NCBI GenBank assembly: GCA_025062245.1
Contig: JANXAD010000010.1
Location: forward strand, 1-50,924
Origin: Thermodesulfobacteriaceae bacterium
GTDB taxonomy: Bacteria; Desulfobacterota; Thermodesulfobacteria; Thermodesulfobacteriales; Thermodesulfobacteriaceae
Length of the DNA stretch: 50,924 nt
Direction of reading: 5' to 3'
The notes below the pieces were generated by a model, which was not told the origin of the DNA, searched no databases, and saw only the letters and a program-made list of their open reading frames with translations. The position numbers and the translations under genes were made by a program. Positions 33,506 to 42,413 of the stretch are shown here, piece after piece. The first letter of the stretch is position 1; every line of letters begins with the position of its first letter.

Positions 33506-34710
33506 TGGGACCTTAATAGGATAATCGGTTCTATTTTAGTAGCTCTGTAAGCTGGATAAATTCCAGCAACTATCCCAAAAAATATTGTCAAAAGAGAAGA
33601 AGAGAAGATAGGAATCCAAGGAAAAACTAAGGGATATTTAAAAAGGGGAAGTAAAATCAAAGCTCCTAAAATGCCAATTAGGATACCTATAATTCCTCCT
33701 GAAAGGGTTATCAATACACTTTCAACTAAAAATTGTAAAAGAATAATTTTGTTTTCTGCTCCCAGAGCTTTTCTAATTCCGATTTCTTTTTTTCTTTCAT
33801 TTACAGCTAAAGTCATGATAGCAGTAACTCCCAGGGCTCCTACTAAAAGGCATAAAATAGAAATACTTTTTACTAAAATAGAAAATAGTTCTGTGGTCTG
33901 TGTTTTGGTTTTTAAGATATCTTCAGCCTTTACTATCTCAAAATCTTTATTTTTTTCCCCTACTTTGTGCCTTCTTATAAGAAGCTCATTTATTTGTTTT
34001 TCAGCTAAGGATATTTGGGTTATACTTTCTAAACTTAGGTAGATACTCCTTATATAATCCACATTATATACTGCTGAAAGAGCCACAGTGTAGGGAATCA
34101 AAATCTGGTCATCTTGGTCAGCATTGCTGGCATCAATTCCTATGGGAGCTAAAACTCCCACCACCCTAAAAGGAAGTCTGTTAAGAAGAATAATTTTTCC
34201 CACTGGATCTTCATTTTCAAAGAGTTGAGTTTTAATTTTTTGCCCTAAAATAGCTACCTTTTTATAACCTATTATTTCATCTTTTAAAAAGTTTCTTCCC
34301 TCAGCTAAGGGGAATTTTCTCAAAGGGATATACTCTTCATTTACTCCATTTACTATGGTAGTAAGAACTTTACCCGAGTATCTTAGAATTCCGTCTCCAT
34401 TAAAAACTGGAGAGATATATCTCACTGCGGCAATCTTTCTTAAAGCTTCAGCATCATCTGGTTTCAAAGTAGTGGTAATCTCGGTTTGAATGGCTCTTCC
34501 TCCATGAACTCTTACGCTTCCAGCCACTACCATCATGACTTCCGGACCGAAGGTTTCAATTTCCTTTATAGTTTTTATTTTAGCCGCCTCTCCAAAGGCA
34601 TTCATAAGAAGAAGAGAAGTAACTCCTATAATAATTCCTATTACAGACAAAATGAGTCTTAGTTTTTTGTAAAAAAGTCCCCCAAAAAGAAGTCTGTATT
34701 TTAAAATCAT
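33502..34710 (-). CDS. MacB-like ABC transporter permease, second copy
   Basis: A 402-aa MacB/FtsX-type permease: an N-terminal transmembrane helix (about 13-35), a large periplasmic MacB core domain (about 45-250), and three C-terminal helices (about 275-395) with GVTAIMTLAVNERKKEIGIRKALGA, the coupling-helix signature. It is the last gene of the efflux operon and overlaps the first permease by 4 bases. With its partner it probably forms a heterodimeric permease driven by the adjacent ATPase. Confidence 0.9.
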   Translation of the reverse strand: MILKYRLLFGGLFYKKLRLILSVIGIIIGVTSLLLMNAFGEAAKIKTIKEIETFGPEVMMVVAGSVRVHGGRAIQTEITTTLKPDDAEALRKIAAVRYISPVFNGDGILRYSGKVLTTIVNGVNEEYIPLRKFPLAEGRNFLKDEIIGYKKVAILGQKIKTQLFENEDPVGKIILLNRLPFRVVGVLAPIGIDASNADQDDQILIPYTVALSAVYNVDYIRSIYLSLESITQISLAEKQINELLIRRHKVGEKNKDFEIVKAEDILKTKTQTTELFSILVKSISILCLLVGALGVTAIMTLAVNERKKEIGIRKALGAENKIILLQFLVESVLITLSGGIIGILIGILGALILLPLFKYPLVFPWIPIFSSSLLTIFFGIVAGIYPAYRATKIEPIILLRSH

Positions 34711-35921
34711 AGACTTTTAAGTAAAATAGAAGGTTCTATTTGAGTAGCTTTAAGAGCTGGAATAAGACCAAAGACTACACAGGTAATGGTAGCAAAGGCT
34801 AAACTTATAAGAAAGGTTACCCAAGAAAACAAGGGTTTTAAGGGAGTAAAAAGGGAAATAGCCTGCATAAGAATTATACTAAGAAACCATCCAATAACTC
34901 CGCTTAAAAGGGCTATTAAGAGGCACATAGTTAAGTAGTGTTTTATTAGTATTTTAGAAGTTGCTCCCAAGGCAATTCTTAAAGCAATAATAGGAGCTTT
35001 CTCTTCAATATTAGCATACATAAGATTCATAATAATTACTCCGCTTATGATTAAACTTATCAAAGAAATAGCTAAAAGAAAAATATTAATAGTGCGGGAA
35101 GCTTCAGTAAATCTTTGAATACTCATCTCAGGAGTAATTAGTCTAAAGTCATCAGGTTGAACTCCATAGAGGTTGTGTCTTTTTCTTAGAATTTGTCTAA
35201 TAGTTTGGGTAGCCATTTTCATATCCGTATCAGGATAAAATAAAAGTTTTACTGCATCAATATAGTCCTTGTTAAAAACCCTTCTTTGAGCTGTGGTAAA
35301 GGGAATTAAAACTCTCTCATCAGCTCTAAAATGCCCAAAAAAGGTTTTAGGTTCTAAAACTCCTATAATTTCAAAGTACTCTCCTCTTATTTTGATTTTT
35401 TCTCCTATAGGATTTTTTATTTTAAATTTTTTAGGTAAATCGGCACCCACCACACAGACCTTAGCTAAGGATTCCATATCTTGCTGATTGAAAAATCTCC
35501 CTGAAGAGGTGTACCAATTATTGGCTAAAGAGTAATTTAAGTCAACTCCATCAACCCTTAATTTTTCAGCCTCTCCTTGATAGGAGACTTCCAAAATTCC
35601 TCTGGACCAAGAAGAGGCAAGCTTAACAAAACTTAACCTTTTAATTTCCTCTACATCTTCTAATTTTAAAGTGTCTGTTCTTGTGGTAGTAAGTCCTATA
35701 ATTCTTCCTCCCCCTGCTATAATAAGCAAAGCATCTTTTCCAAACTGCAAATTAGCAAGGGCTTCTAAAACTTGCCTCTTAGCAGATTCTCCCAAGGAAT
35801 AAATGGTGTTAAGAGCTGTTAAACTTATCACTAAGGCTAAGACCATAAAAAACAGATTTCCTTTGTTAGAAAATAATTCCCGAACAATATCTTTTAAAAA
35901 ATTCAAATTTAAAAGCTTCAT
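34707..35921 (-). CDS. MacB-like ABC transporter permease, first copy
   Basis: A 404-aa permease with the same layout as its neighbour: an N-terminal helix, MacB periplasmic core and three C-terminal helices, with MNLMYANIEEKAPIIALRIALGA as coupling segment. Most MacB systems use one permease fused to the ATPase; here two separate, diverged permeases accompany a stand-alone ATPase, as in LolCDE-like or heterodimeric exporters. Overlaps of 4 bases on both sides indicate translational coupling. Confidence 0.9.
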   Translation of the reverse strand: MKLLNLNFLKDIVRELFSNKGNLFFMVLALVISLTALNTIYSLGESAKRQVLEALANLQFGKDALLIIAGGGRIIGLTTTRTDTLKLEDVEEIKRLSFVKLASSWSRGILEVSYQGEAEKLRVDGVDLNYSLANNWYTSSGRFFNQQDMESLAKVCVVGADLPKKFKIKNPIGEKIKIRGEYFEIIGVLEPKTFFGHFRADERVLIPFTTAQRRVFNKDYIDAVKLLFYPDTDMKMATQTIRQILRKRHNLYGVQPDDFRLITPEMSIQRFTEASRTINIFLLAISLISLIISGVIIMNLMYANIEEKAPIIALRIALGATSKILIKHYLTMCLLIALLSGVIGWFLSIILMQAISLFTPLKPLFSWVTFLISLAFATITCVVFGLIPALKATQIEPSILLKSL

Positions 35922-36598
35922 TTTTCTACAAAAACTCCATCCACTATTATTTTAATTTCTTTAGCATTTTTAGCAATTTCTGGATCGTGGGTAACCAGGA
36001 TTATGGTTAATCCTTCTTGATTAAGTTCTTTAAAAATTTTCATAACCTCTGAACTACTTTGGGTATCAAGATTTCCTGTAGGTTCATCAGCTAAAAGAAG
36101 TTTAGGCTTATTAATTAAAGCTCTGGCTATAGCTACTCTTTGTTGTTGTCCACCTGAAAGTTCAGAAGGTTTGGCATGAATTTTATCTATTAAACCTAAT
36201 CTTTCTAATAATTTTACAGCTTCTTTTTCGTCTTCTTTAGTAAATCCTTCTTTTCTATAAAGCAGGGGAAGAAGGACATTTTCCAAGGTGGTGGCCCAGG
36301 GAATTAGATGAAAGGCTTGAAAAATAAAACCGATTTTTTTATTTCTTATAAAAGCTATTTCTTTACTATTTAATTTACTTACGTCCTGTCCATCAAAGAT
36401 ATAAGTTCCTGAAGTAGGCTTATCAAGAAGTCCTATGATATTTAGAAGGGTAGTTTTTCCACTTCCAGAAACCCCCATTATAGCTAAAAAATCTCCTTCT
36501 TTAACCTCTAAGTTTATTCCTTTAAGAACTTGATGTTCTATATTTCCAGTTTGATAGGTTTTGACAATGTTTTGAAGAAGGACTAACTTTTTTACCAC
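35918..36598 (-). CDS. ABC transporter ATPase, MacB/LolD type
   Basis: A 226-aa ATPase with all motifs: Walker A GVSGSGKTT (about 42-50), Q-loop GFIFQAFHLIP, signature LSGGQQQRVAIARAL, Walker B LLLADEPTGNLD and the H-loop histidine in LVTHD. The DEPTGNLD and LIPWATTLENVLLPL blocks are typical of the lipoprotein/antimicrobial-peptide/macrolide exporter subfamily. It powers the two permeases encoded downstream and overlaps the membrane-fusion protein gene. Confidence 0.94.
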   Translation of the reverse strand: MVKKLVLLQNIVKTYQTGNIEHQVLKGINLEVKEGDFLAIMGVSGSGKTTLLNIIGLLDKPTSGTYIFDGQDVSKLNSKEIAFIRNKKIGFIFQAFHLIPWATTLENVLLPLLYRKEGFTKEDEKEAVKLLERLGLIDKIHAKPSELSGGQQQRVAIARALINKPKLLLADEPTGNLDTQSSSEVMKIFKELNQEGLTIILVTHDPEIAKNAKEIKIIVDGVFVEK

Positions 36599-37779
36599 AA
36601 ACCCACTTCCTCACCTTCCTTTAAACCAGAGATAATTTCAGTTTTACCTCGGGATTCCCAGCCAACTTTAATTAATCTCTTTTCCCATTTTTCTCCTACT
36701 TTAACCATAACATAATGACTACCTTGGGGGTCAATTTTTACAGCACGAGAAGGTATCACTAAAACATTTTCTTTTTTACCAGCAGTAATAATTACTTGAG
36801 CAGTCATTTCAGGACGAAGAATTCCTTCATAGGGATCTAAAATATCTAAGACCACATCGTAAAAAACGACGTTGTTTTTAATTATAGCTCCAGGATAAAT
36901 AGTTCTTACTTTAGCCTTGAAAACCTTTTCAGGGTAGGCATCAACTGTAAAAGTAGCAGATTGCCCTGGAGAAATTTTTCCAATATCCGTTTCGTCCACA
37001 TAACACTCAACTTGAAGTTTTGAAAGATCGATCACAGTAATAAAAGTAGGAGCGTTAAGTCCTGCTACTACCGTTTCTCCCTGCTGAGTGGTTACCTCTG
37101 AAACTACCCCTGAAATAGGGGTATAAACAAAAGCATAATTAAGTTTCACTTTAGCCTCTTCCCAGGCATTTTTAGTTGAAGATACCTGAGCCTTAGTTCT
37201 TTCAAGTTCCTTTTCATATTCTTCAAGTAAGGCTGAAAGGGTTGAATCTTCGGAATCAAGTTGAGCTTTTCTTACCTCATAATCCCGTTTTAATCTTTCT
37301 AAATCAGTCAGAGAAATTAAACCCTCCTTATAAAGAGTTTCATATCTTTTAAGTTCTCTCTCAATCTGTTTTAATTCAATTGATAAAGCTTCTATTTTTT
37401 TCTTCTGAGCTTGAATCCGAGGAGGATAGGTTTTTTTAACCTTTTCCATATTGGCTAAAGCTTCTTGATAATTAGCATAAGTTCGGTTAACTCCTTCTTG
37501 TAATTCCCGATGTTCAATTATCGCTATAAGTTGTCCTGCCTTAACTCTATCTCCTTGTTTTACAAAGAGTTTTTCTACCCTTCCAGAAATTCTTGCTCCC
37601 ACCTTGACTTGAGCTCCTACTTGAGGTTTTATAGCCCCAGTTACCGTAACTTCTAAAAAAATGTCTCCCCTTTCTACCTTGGTAGTTTCCTTAGGAAAAT
37701 TTTCAGGATTTTTTGGTTCCTTTTTACATCCTGAAAGAAAAAAAACTATTACTAAAAGGTATAGAAAAAAACCTTTCAT
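36592..37779 (-). CDS. Membrane-fusion (HlyD/MacA-like) lipoprotein of an efflux pump
   Basis: A 395-aa periplasmic adaptor. The signal peptide ends in a lipobox LSGC (C18), so it is lipid-anchored. The biotinyl-lipoyl halves (KVGARISGRVEKLFVKQGDRVKAGQLIAIIE and YTPISGVVSEVTTQQGETV) flank a long helical hairpin (about 85-205). Beta-barrel and membrane-proximal domains follow. It bridges the inner-membrane ABC permeases to the TolC-like channel encoded immediately upstream. Confidence 0.92.
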   Translation of the reverse strand: MKGFFLYLLVIVFFLSGCKKEPKNPENFPKETTKVERGDIFLEVTVTGAIKPQVGAQVKVGARISGRVEKLFVKQGDRVKAGQLIAIIEHRELQEGVNRTYANYQEALANMEKVKKTYPPRIQAQKKKIEALSIELKQIERELKRYETLYKEGLISLTDLERLKRDYEVRKAQLDSEDSTLSALLEEYEKELERTKAQVSSTKNAWEEAKVKLNYAFVYTPISGVVSEVTTQQGETVVAGLNAPTFITVIDLSKLQVECYVDETDIGKISPGQSATFTVDAYPEKVFKAKVRTIYPGAIIKNNVVFYDVVLDILDPYEGILRPEMTAQVIITAGKKENVLVIPSRAVKIDPQGSHYVMVKVGEKWEKRLIKVGWESRGKTEIISGLKEGEEVGLW

Positions 37780-39062
37780 TCCTCAAGACCAGGAATAAGT
37801 CCTGTGGCTTTAATTAAACTATAATAGGTAAAAATCAAATCATACTTAGAAGTTACCATTTGGGCTCTGGCAGCAGAAAGTCTTGCTAAAACTGTGGTTA
37901 CATCTACGATGCTGGCTAATCCTATTTCGTACTTCTTTTGAATTATTCGATAATTTTCTTCCATACTTTTTAACAAGGCTTGAGCACTCTTATAACTTTC
38001 ATCAGCTGTTTGCCAGTTCTTATATACCGTAAAAATCTCCTGTTTAATTAAAAGCTCTACATTATTTTTTTCCCAAGTTTTTCTCTCTAAAGCTCTTTTA
38101 GCTTGGGAAAGCTTAGCCCAAGTGGAAAAACCCGTAAATAGGGGGAAACTTATTTTAACTCCTGCCAAAAATTCATAATCCTGTTCCGGAAAAAACTTAG
38201 AATCTTCTTTATAGTAAGTGGCAAAAAGGTCTACTGTAGGATAAAATTCTCCCTTTACACTATTTACCTTTTCCTTTTGAGCTAAAACTTCCTTTTCTTT
38301 ACTTTTTAATTCTGGCCTTTTAACTAAGCCTAACTTTAAACTTTCTTCTAAAGTCTTAGGCTTTAGATGGGTTTCTTCTATAGGAAGAAACTCAACCTCT
38401 TCTATTTTAAGGAGATCGTAATTTATTAAGGTTAAAACCTTAGCCTTAGCAATTTCTGAAGTATATTTATAATTAATAACTTTAAATTCAGCTTCTTTTA
38501 CTCTGGCTTCGGCATCTAAAACATCTGCATAGGGAGAAAGCCCAACTTCATATTTTTTTTGAGCTAACCTAAGAAGGGTTTTAGCATCTTCTAAGTCAGC
38601 CAAAGCTGCTTCATAAAGAGCCTTTTGTTTAAAATAATCCAAGTAGGCTCTAACAATTTCTAAGACTACTTCTAAAGTTTTAGTTTTAATATTTTCATCT
38701 TGGGCTAAAACTAAAAGTAGGGCCTCTCTATAAGCATGCCAAGTTGAAAAACCAGAAAAGATATTCCAATTTAAAGTAGGACCAAGGGAATGTAAATTTA
38801 AAATGGGTTTATTTTTACCCATATCATATCTTTGGTAATTATAATTCACATAAAGTTTAGGAAAAAACTCTGCTCTAATCAGGTTTTTTTGATAGAAATA
38901 TTCCTCTTTAATTTTTTCTGAAATTTTTATTTCAGGATTATTTTTAATACCTGCCAAAATAACCTCTTGAAGGGTAAAAGTTTGAATAGAATATCCGAGG
39001 TTTGTAAAGTAAAGAAAAAAGGAAAATCCTGAAAGAAGAAGAAAATAGAATTTGAATTTCAT
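37776..39062 (-). CDS. TolC-like outer-membrane efflux channel
   Basis: A 428-aa outer membrane efflux protein with an N-terminal signal peptide (KFYFLLLSGFSFFLYF). It has two structurally repeated OEP domains, each with long helices (QKKYEVGLSPYADVLDAEARV and QKKYEIGLASIVDVTTVLARL are the internal repeat signatures). It forms the trimeric exit duct for the MacAB-like pump. It is the first gene of a five-gene leftward operon, overlapping the adaptor gene by 4 bases. Confidence 0.93.
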   Translation of the reverse strand: MKFKFYFLLLSGFSFFLYFTNLGYSIQTFTLQEVILAGIKNNPEIKISEKIKEEYFYQKNLIRAEFFPKLYVNYNYQRYDMGKNKPILNLHSLGPTLNWNIFSGFSTWHAYREALLLVLAQDENIKTKTLEVVLEIVRAYLDYFKQKALYEAALADLEDAKTLLRLAQKKYEVGLSPYADVLDAEARVKEAEFKVINYKYTSEIAKAKVLTLINYDLLKIEEVEFLPIEETHLKPKTLEESLKLGLVKRPELKSKEKEVLAQKEKVNSVKGEFYPTVDLFATYYKEDSKFFPEQDYEFLAGVKISFPLFTGFSTWAKLSQAKRALERKTWEKNNVELLIKQEIFTVYKNWQTADESYKSAQALLKSMEENYRIIQKKYEIGLASIVDVTTVLARLSAARAQMVTSKYDLIFTYYSLIKATGLIPGLEE

Positions 39063-39094
39063 TTAAGGCTCATTTATGTAAGTGCTTGCTAATA

Positions 39095-39122
39095 ATACTA
39101 ATAAAGTTCTAAGAAATGTCAA
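39095..39122 (-). promoter_or_regulatory. Putative promoter of the efflux operon
   Basis: Minus-strand perfect TTGACA (39117-39122), then TAGTAT (39095-39100) at 16 bases, or TATTAT three bases further on. The spacing is uncertain, the -35 is clear. Confidence 0.5.
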
Positions 39123-39161
39123 GTATTTATGAGAGGGTTTTATATTGGTGAAGAAAGTTAT

Positions 39162-39698
39162 CTACCAACAGGGATAATACCACCAAGGCCACCAATAAGG
39201 AGGCCCCCAATAACAGCGAGTATAAATAGGTGTCTCAAGCTGAATTCTAAGTTCTTCCCTCCATAACTTGAAAGCCTTTCCCTCAATTAAAGGAAATTTA
39301 TAAGACTTTTCTCCAATTTTTCCTTCTTTTAATTCCCTGAAGGTTCCCGCAACAGTTATTAATCTTCCTGGATGATAAATAGCACAGTCTAAAAATTTAG
39401 AGGTTTTAACTTGAAATCTCCCCTCTGAAAAGGTATCAATCTTTGGCTTACTTTCTATGTCCAAAGGAAATTGAACTATTTCTAAAATGGTAAAATCTTC
39501 TTGATTTAAACAATTAACAATTTTTCCTCCCCAAAGCACATTAGTGCCTTCATACTCTTGAGGAGATTCTAAAATCTGAGAAAAACCAACTTTTTTATCT
39601 AAGGGAATTTCTTGAAATTCCTTAGGAAGAGGTGCGCATCCTTTAATAATAAAACTTAAAATAAATATTAATATTAAAAAATTTAATAAATTAAACAT
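39162..39698 (-). CDS. Slp-family outer-membrane lipoprotein
   Basis: A 178-aa protein. The signal peptide ends in a lipobox IIKGC (C21). The body follows the Slp pattern: FSQILESPQEYEGTNVLWGGKIVNC, EIVQFPLD, SEGRFQVKTSKFLDCAIYHPGRLITVAGTF, GKIGEKSYKFPLIEG and FKLW. Slp proteins are stationary-phase or carbon-starvation outer-membrane lipoproteins of unknown mechanism. The C-terminus is unusual: after the domain comes an aromatic tail with eight Trp/Tyr clusters between two cysteines (RCYWGPPYWWPWWYYPCW). It lies just upstream of the efflux operon but has its own promoter. Confidence 0.85.
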   Translation of the reverse strand: MFNLLNFLILIFILSFIIKGCAPLPKEFQEIPLDKKVGFSQILESPQEYEGTNVLWGGKIVNCLNQEDFTILEIVQFPLDIESKPKIDTFSEGRFQVKTSKFLDCAIYHPGRLITVAGTFRELKEGKIGEKSYKFPLIEGKAFKLWREELRIQLETPIYTRCYWGPPYWWPWWYYPCW

Positions 39699-39749
39699 TT
39701 TTTGTCAAAAAAAAGTAAATCTTAATAAATTTTTAAAATTCTTTTTTTA

Positions 39750-39777
39750 AAGATAATACAAAAAACTTTTTTTTCAA
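39750..39777 (-). promoter_or_regulatory. Putative promoter of the Slp-like gene
   Basis: Minus-strand TTGAAA (39772-39777), 16-base spacer, TATCTT (39750-39755). Confidence 0.4.
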
Positions 39778-39799
39778 TAGCTCTCTTTATGAGACCATA

Positions 39800-40022
39800 G
39801 GATTTTGGACTGCCTGTTATTTAAGTCATGGGACTCCCTCTCCCCATTATACCATCTCAAATAATCTATCAATCCCTGGTTTAGAGTTTCTAAATCCCTT
39901 CATTTCTAAATCCCTTCAAATAACTTTTCCTCCCTATACTTTATAAAATCCTCTTCTAAAGCCTCCTTTTTGACTTTTTACCTAACCTTTCCCTTGGAAT
40001 ACTTTTTTAATTAAGCGCCAGA
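39800..40022 (-). pseudogene. Decayed integrase-type transposase C-terminus, copy 2 (inverted)
   Basis: On the minus strand it reads KEALEEDFIKYREEKLFEGI, then stops, then a frame with LNQGLIDYLRWYNGE-like content and HDLNNRQS. It is clearly related to copy 1 at 23649-23910: a stretch around the LIDYL block is identical over about 27 bases. It carries its own 16-base tandem duplication at 39887-39918. The two dead copies face each other, bracketing the AAA+/GTPase system, the efflux operon and the Slp gene. The interval 40023-40131 up to the receptor gene holds nothing recognisable. Confidence 0.75.
39887..39918 (-). repeat. 16-bp tandem duplication inside IS remnant copy 2
   Basis: The plus-strand unit TTTCTAAATCCCTTCA occurs twice without a gap (39887-39902 and 39903-39918). 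The related copy near 23.76 kb has a single version. Confidence 0.9.
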
Positions 40023-40131
40023 AAAATTTTTTGACTCTTACTATTTTTTATTTTTTTCAAAGAGACCAAACTTATGCCTTTATCCTTTTAAAAATTTATA
40101 ATTTTAAGCTCTAAAGATTCTCATCTAGAAA

Positions 40132-42231
40132 TTATTTCGTTATTGGATTGAATAAATATCTAAGTTGCAAATTAGCTTGAATACTTCTTCCTGGATGAAT
40201 CCAAATAAATTCTGTTTCATATTTTCGGTCAAAAAGATTGTCTACACTTAGAGAAAGGGTCATAAGAAGATTAGGAGAAAGTTTAAAGTCCTTCCAAACT
40301 TTAGCATTTAAGACTTGATAAGAATCCATGTGATAGTAAGGAAGTTTAGTATTGTCATCATCGTAAAATCTACTTCCAGAAAACCGGTAAGAAATATAAG
40401 CATTAAACCAACGAGGATTATCATAAACTAAGCCTACACTTCCCCAATAATCAGGAGAATTTCTTAACTGATTTCCCTCTCTTGTTGGATCATCAGTAAT
40501 TCTGGCACGATTTAAAGTTAGACTTCCAAAGAGATTGAGACCTTTCCCTAAAGCTTTCTTAATCATAAATTCTACGCCATAAATCTTAGCTCCTCCGAGA
40601 TTTTCAGTTCTAACTATATTAACTCCAGGAAGGGTAGGGTGGGGATCATATCTATAGGATACAGTATCCTTTATCTTACCATAGTAGGGTGTAATAGAAA
40701 GAAAGGTATCCCATTTTTTCAAATTAAGTTCTATTCCAAAATCAATCATCCAAGTCTTTTCAGGTTTTAAATTAGGATTAGCTTCTCTCCAAGTTTTTCC
40801 ACTTCTCACATTTTGAAAAAACCAAATAGGTAATCCTGGCCAAAAACCTGTTCCAGCAGAGGCTTTAAAGGAAACTTTTTCAGAAAACTTATATCTAACA
40901 CCGCCTCTATAGGTAGTTTTTTCCTTAGTGATACTTTTGGGTCTCTGAGGAGTAGAAATGAGGTCAAAGATGTTATGATACCTCCAGTGATCATATCTTA
41001 GGCCTGCTAAAAAAATTAGTTTTTCATTTAAAAGAAACCACTGATCTTGTAAATAAAAGGAAGTTTGGTCTGTGGTGTATTTGCTCTCACTGGTTGCCCT
41101 TCCTGTAGCCTCGCTAATGGTTTTTCTTTCCTCCCGGTCTCTTAACCAGGATAATCCCAAGGTAGTAAGGTGATTTTTTAAAAAAGTTAAGTCAGCTTGT
41201 AATTCCAGAGGAAATCTTTCCTGTTTCCACTCTGATCTGGTAAAGGGAGTTTTATCCCATCTTAGGGTTCCATTAACCAATTGAGGCCCTCTGTCTTCTT
41301 TGCCAGGGCGATTAAGATGTTGATATCCTAAATACCCTGTAAGTTTTACCTTATCAAATAAGGTGGTATACAATCTTAAGTTTAAAACTCCTTCTTCTCC
41401 ATCATCTATCCAAACTCTATTAGGTCTTCCTCCATAAAGATAAAGACCCTGATAATGGTAACCTATCCAAGCTCCTGTCCCTTTTTTATCGTCATATCCT
41501 ACCTTGGTGTTAAAAAAGTTTTGTCTGTAATGATTATCTCGCAAAGAGGCATAACTTAACCAACCAGTTTTTCCTGCTTGATAGAGAGTCCAGACCACAT
41601 TAAAAGGATTCATTTTATATCCATCTGAAAAATCTCCAGAATAGGAGATATAGTAATGAAAGTTTTTAAATTCATTTCCTATCTCTATATGAGGACGAAA
41701 GGTATTCCTTGAACCATATCCGAGATCCAGTTTTATTCCAGTGTCCTTAGTTCCTTTTTTGGTTATAATGTTTACTACCCCTCCCATAGCATTAGGACCA
41801 TAGAGAGCTGAAGAGGGTCCAAGTAAAACTTCTATCCTTTCTATGTCATTAGGATGAACAGGAGTTGAAAGAAAGGGGGTTACAGGTATGCTATCTACTA
41901 AATAAAGGGTTCTTCCTATAAAGTATCCTGTTCCTCTTAAGTGAATCCAAGAGGGTCCCCATGGAAAGTACTGCCCCACATGAACTCCAGGTAAATCTTT
42001 TATAAGTTCTCCTAAGTTTTGAATAAAGTAGGTAGGTTGTTTTTCAATTTCTTTTTTTTCCACAATATGAACAGTTACAGGCAGATTTTCAGCTTTACTT
42101 TCCGTTCGGGTTCCTGTGACTACAACTTCTTTTATCTCTTCTTGATTTTCTTTGGCAAGGGTAAGGTCAGTGGTTAATAAAGCTAAAAAATTAAAAAAGA
42201 CTAAAGATTTGACCAAAAGATCCTTTTTCAT
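40132..42231 (-). CDS. TonB-dependent outer-membrane receptor 1
   Basis: A 699-aa receptor with signal peptide (LVFFNFLALLTTDLTLA), a TonB-box-like EEIKEVVVTGTR (about 30-41), and a plug domain (about 45-160) with IERIEVLLGPSSALYGPNAMGGVVNIITKKG. A 22-strand-type barrel follows and ends near NLFDRKYETEFIWIHPGRSIQANLQLRYLF. It imports a metal complex or other large ligand using TonB energy; specificity cannot be read directly. It is divergent from receptor 2 across a 180-base promoter region. The plug is rich in aromatic residues (GQYFPWGPSWIHLRGTGYF). Confidence 0.93.
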   Translation of the reverse strand: MKKDLLVKSLVFFNFLALLTTDLTLAKENQEEIKEVVVTGTRTESKAENLPVTVHIVEKKEIEKQPTYFIQNLGELIKDLPGVHVGQYFPWGPSWIHLRGTGYFIGRTLYLVDSIPVTPFLSTPVHPNDIERIEVLLGPSSALYGPNAMGGVVNIITKKGTKDTGIKLDLGYGSRNTFRPHIEIGNEFKNFHYYISYSGDFSDGYKMNPFNVVWTLYQAGKTGWLSYASLRDNHYRQNFFNTKVGYDDKKGTGAWIGYHYQGLYLYGGRPNRVWIDDGEEGVLNLRLYTTLFDKVKLTGYLGYQHLNRPGKEDRGPQLVNGTLRWDKTPFTRSEWKQERFPLELQADLTFLKNHLTTLGLSWLRDREERKTISEATGRATSESKYTTDQTSFYLQDQWFLLNEKLIFLAGLRYDHWRYHNIFDLISTPQRPKSITKEKTTYRGGVRYKFSEKVSFKASAGTGFWPGLPIWFFQNVRSGKTWREANPNLKPEKTWMIDFGIELNLKKWDTFLSITPYYGKIKDTVSYRYDPHPTLPGVNIVRTENLGGAKIYGVEFMIKKALGKGLNLFGSLTLNRARITDDPTREGNQLRNSPDYWGSVGLVYDNPRWFNAYISYRFSGSRFYDDDNTKLPYYHMDSYQVLNAKVWKDFKLSPNLLMTLSLSVDNLFDRKYETEFIWIHPGRSIQANLQLRYLFNPITK

Positions 42232-42277
42232 AATGGACTCCCTTTTTAAATAATACTTTTTAAATTTTTGATTTTTG

Positions 42278-42305
42278 ATTATATAATAAAAATATAAAAA
42301 GTCAA
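42278..42305 (-). promoter_or_regulatory. Promoter of receptor 1
   Basis: Minus-strand TTGACT (42300-42305), 16-base spacer, perfect TATAAT (42278-42283), 46 bases upstream of the start codon. No Fur-like or NikR-like palindrome was recognised near it. Confidence 0.65.
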
Positions 42306-42354
42306 TACTTTTAATTTAATTTTTTTAAATTTTTAAAAACAAATTATAACTCTA

Positions 42355-42382
42355 TTGACAAAATTAAATTTTTAAGTTATAA
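42355..42382 (+). promoter_or_regulatory. Promoter of receptor 2, sharing sequence with the receptor 3 promoter
   Basis: Perfect TTGACA (42355-42360), 16-base spacer, TTATAA (42377-42382). From -35 through -10 and a few bases beyond it differs from the receptor 3 promoter (46209-46236) at only a few positions. Confidence 0.65.
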
Positions 42383-42413
42383 AAATAAAAAAAATAATAT
42401 TAAAGGAGGAGAG

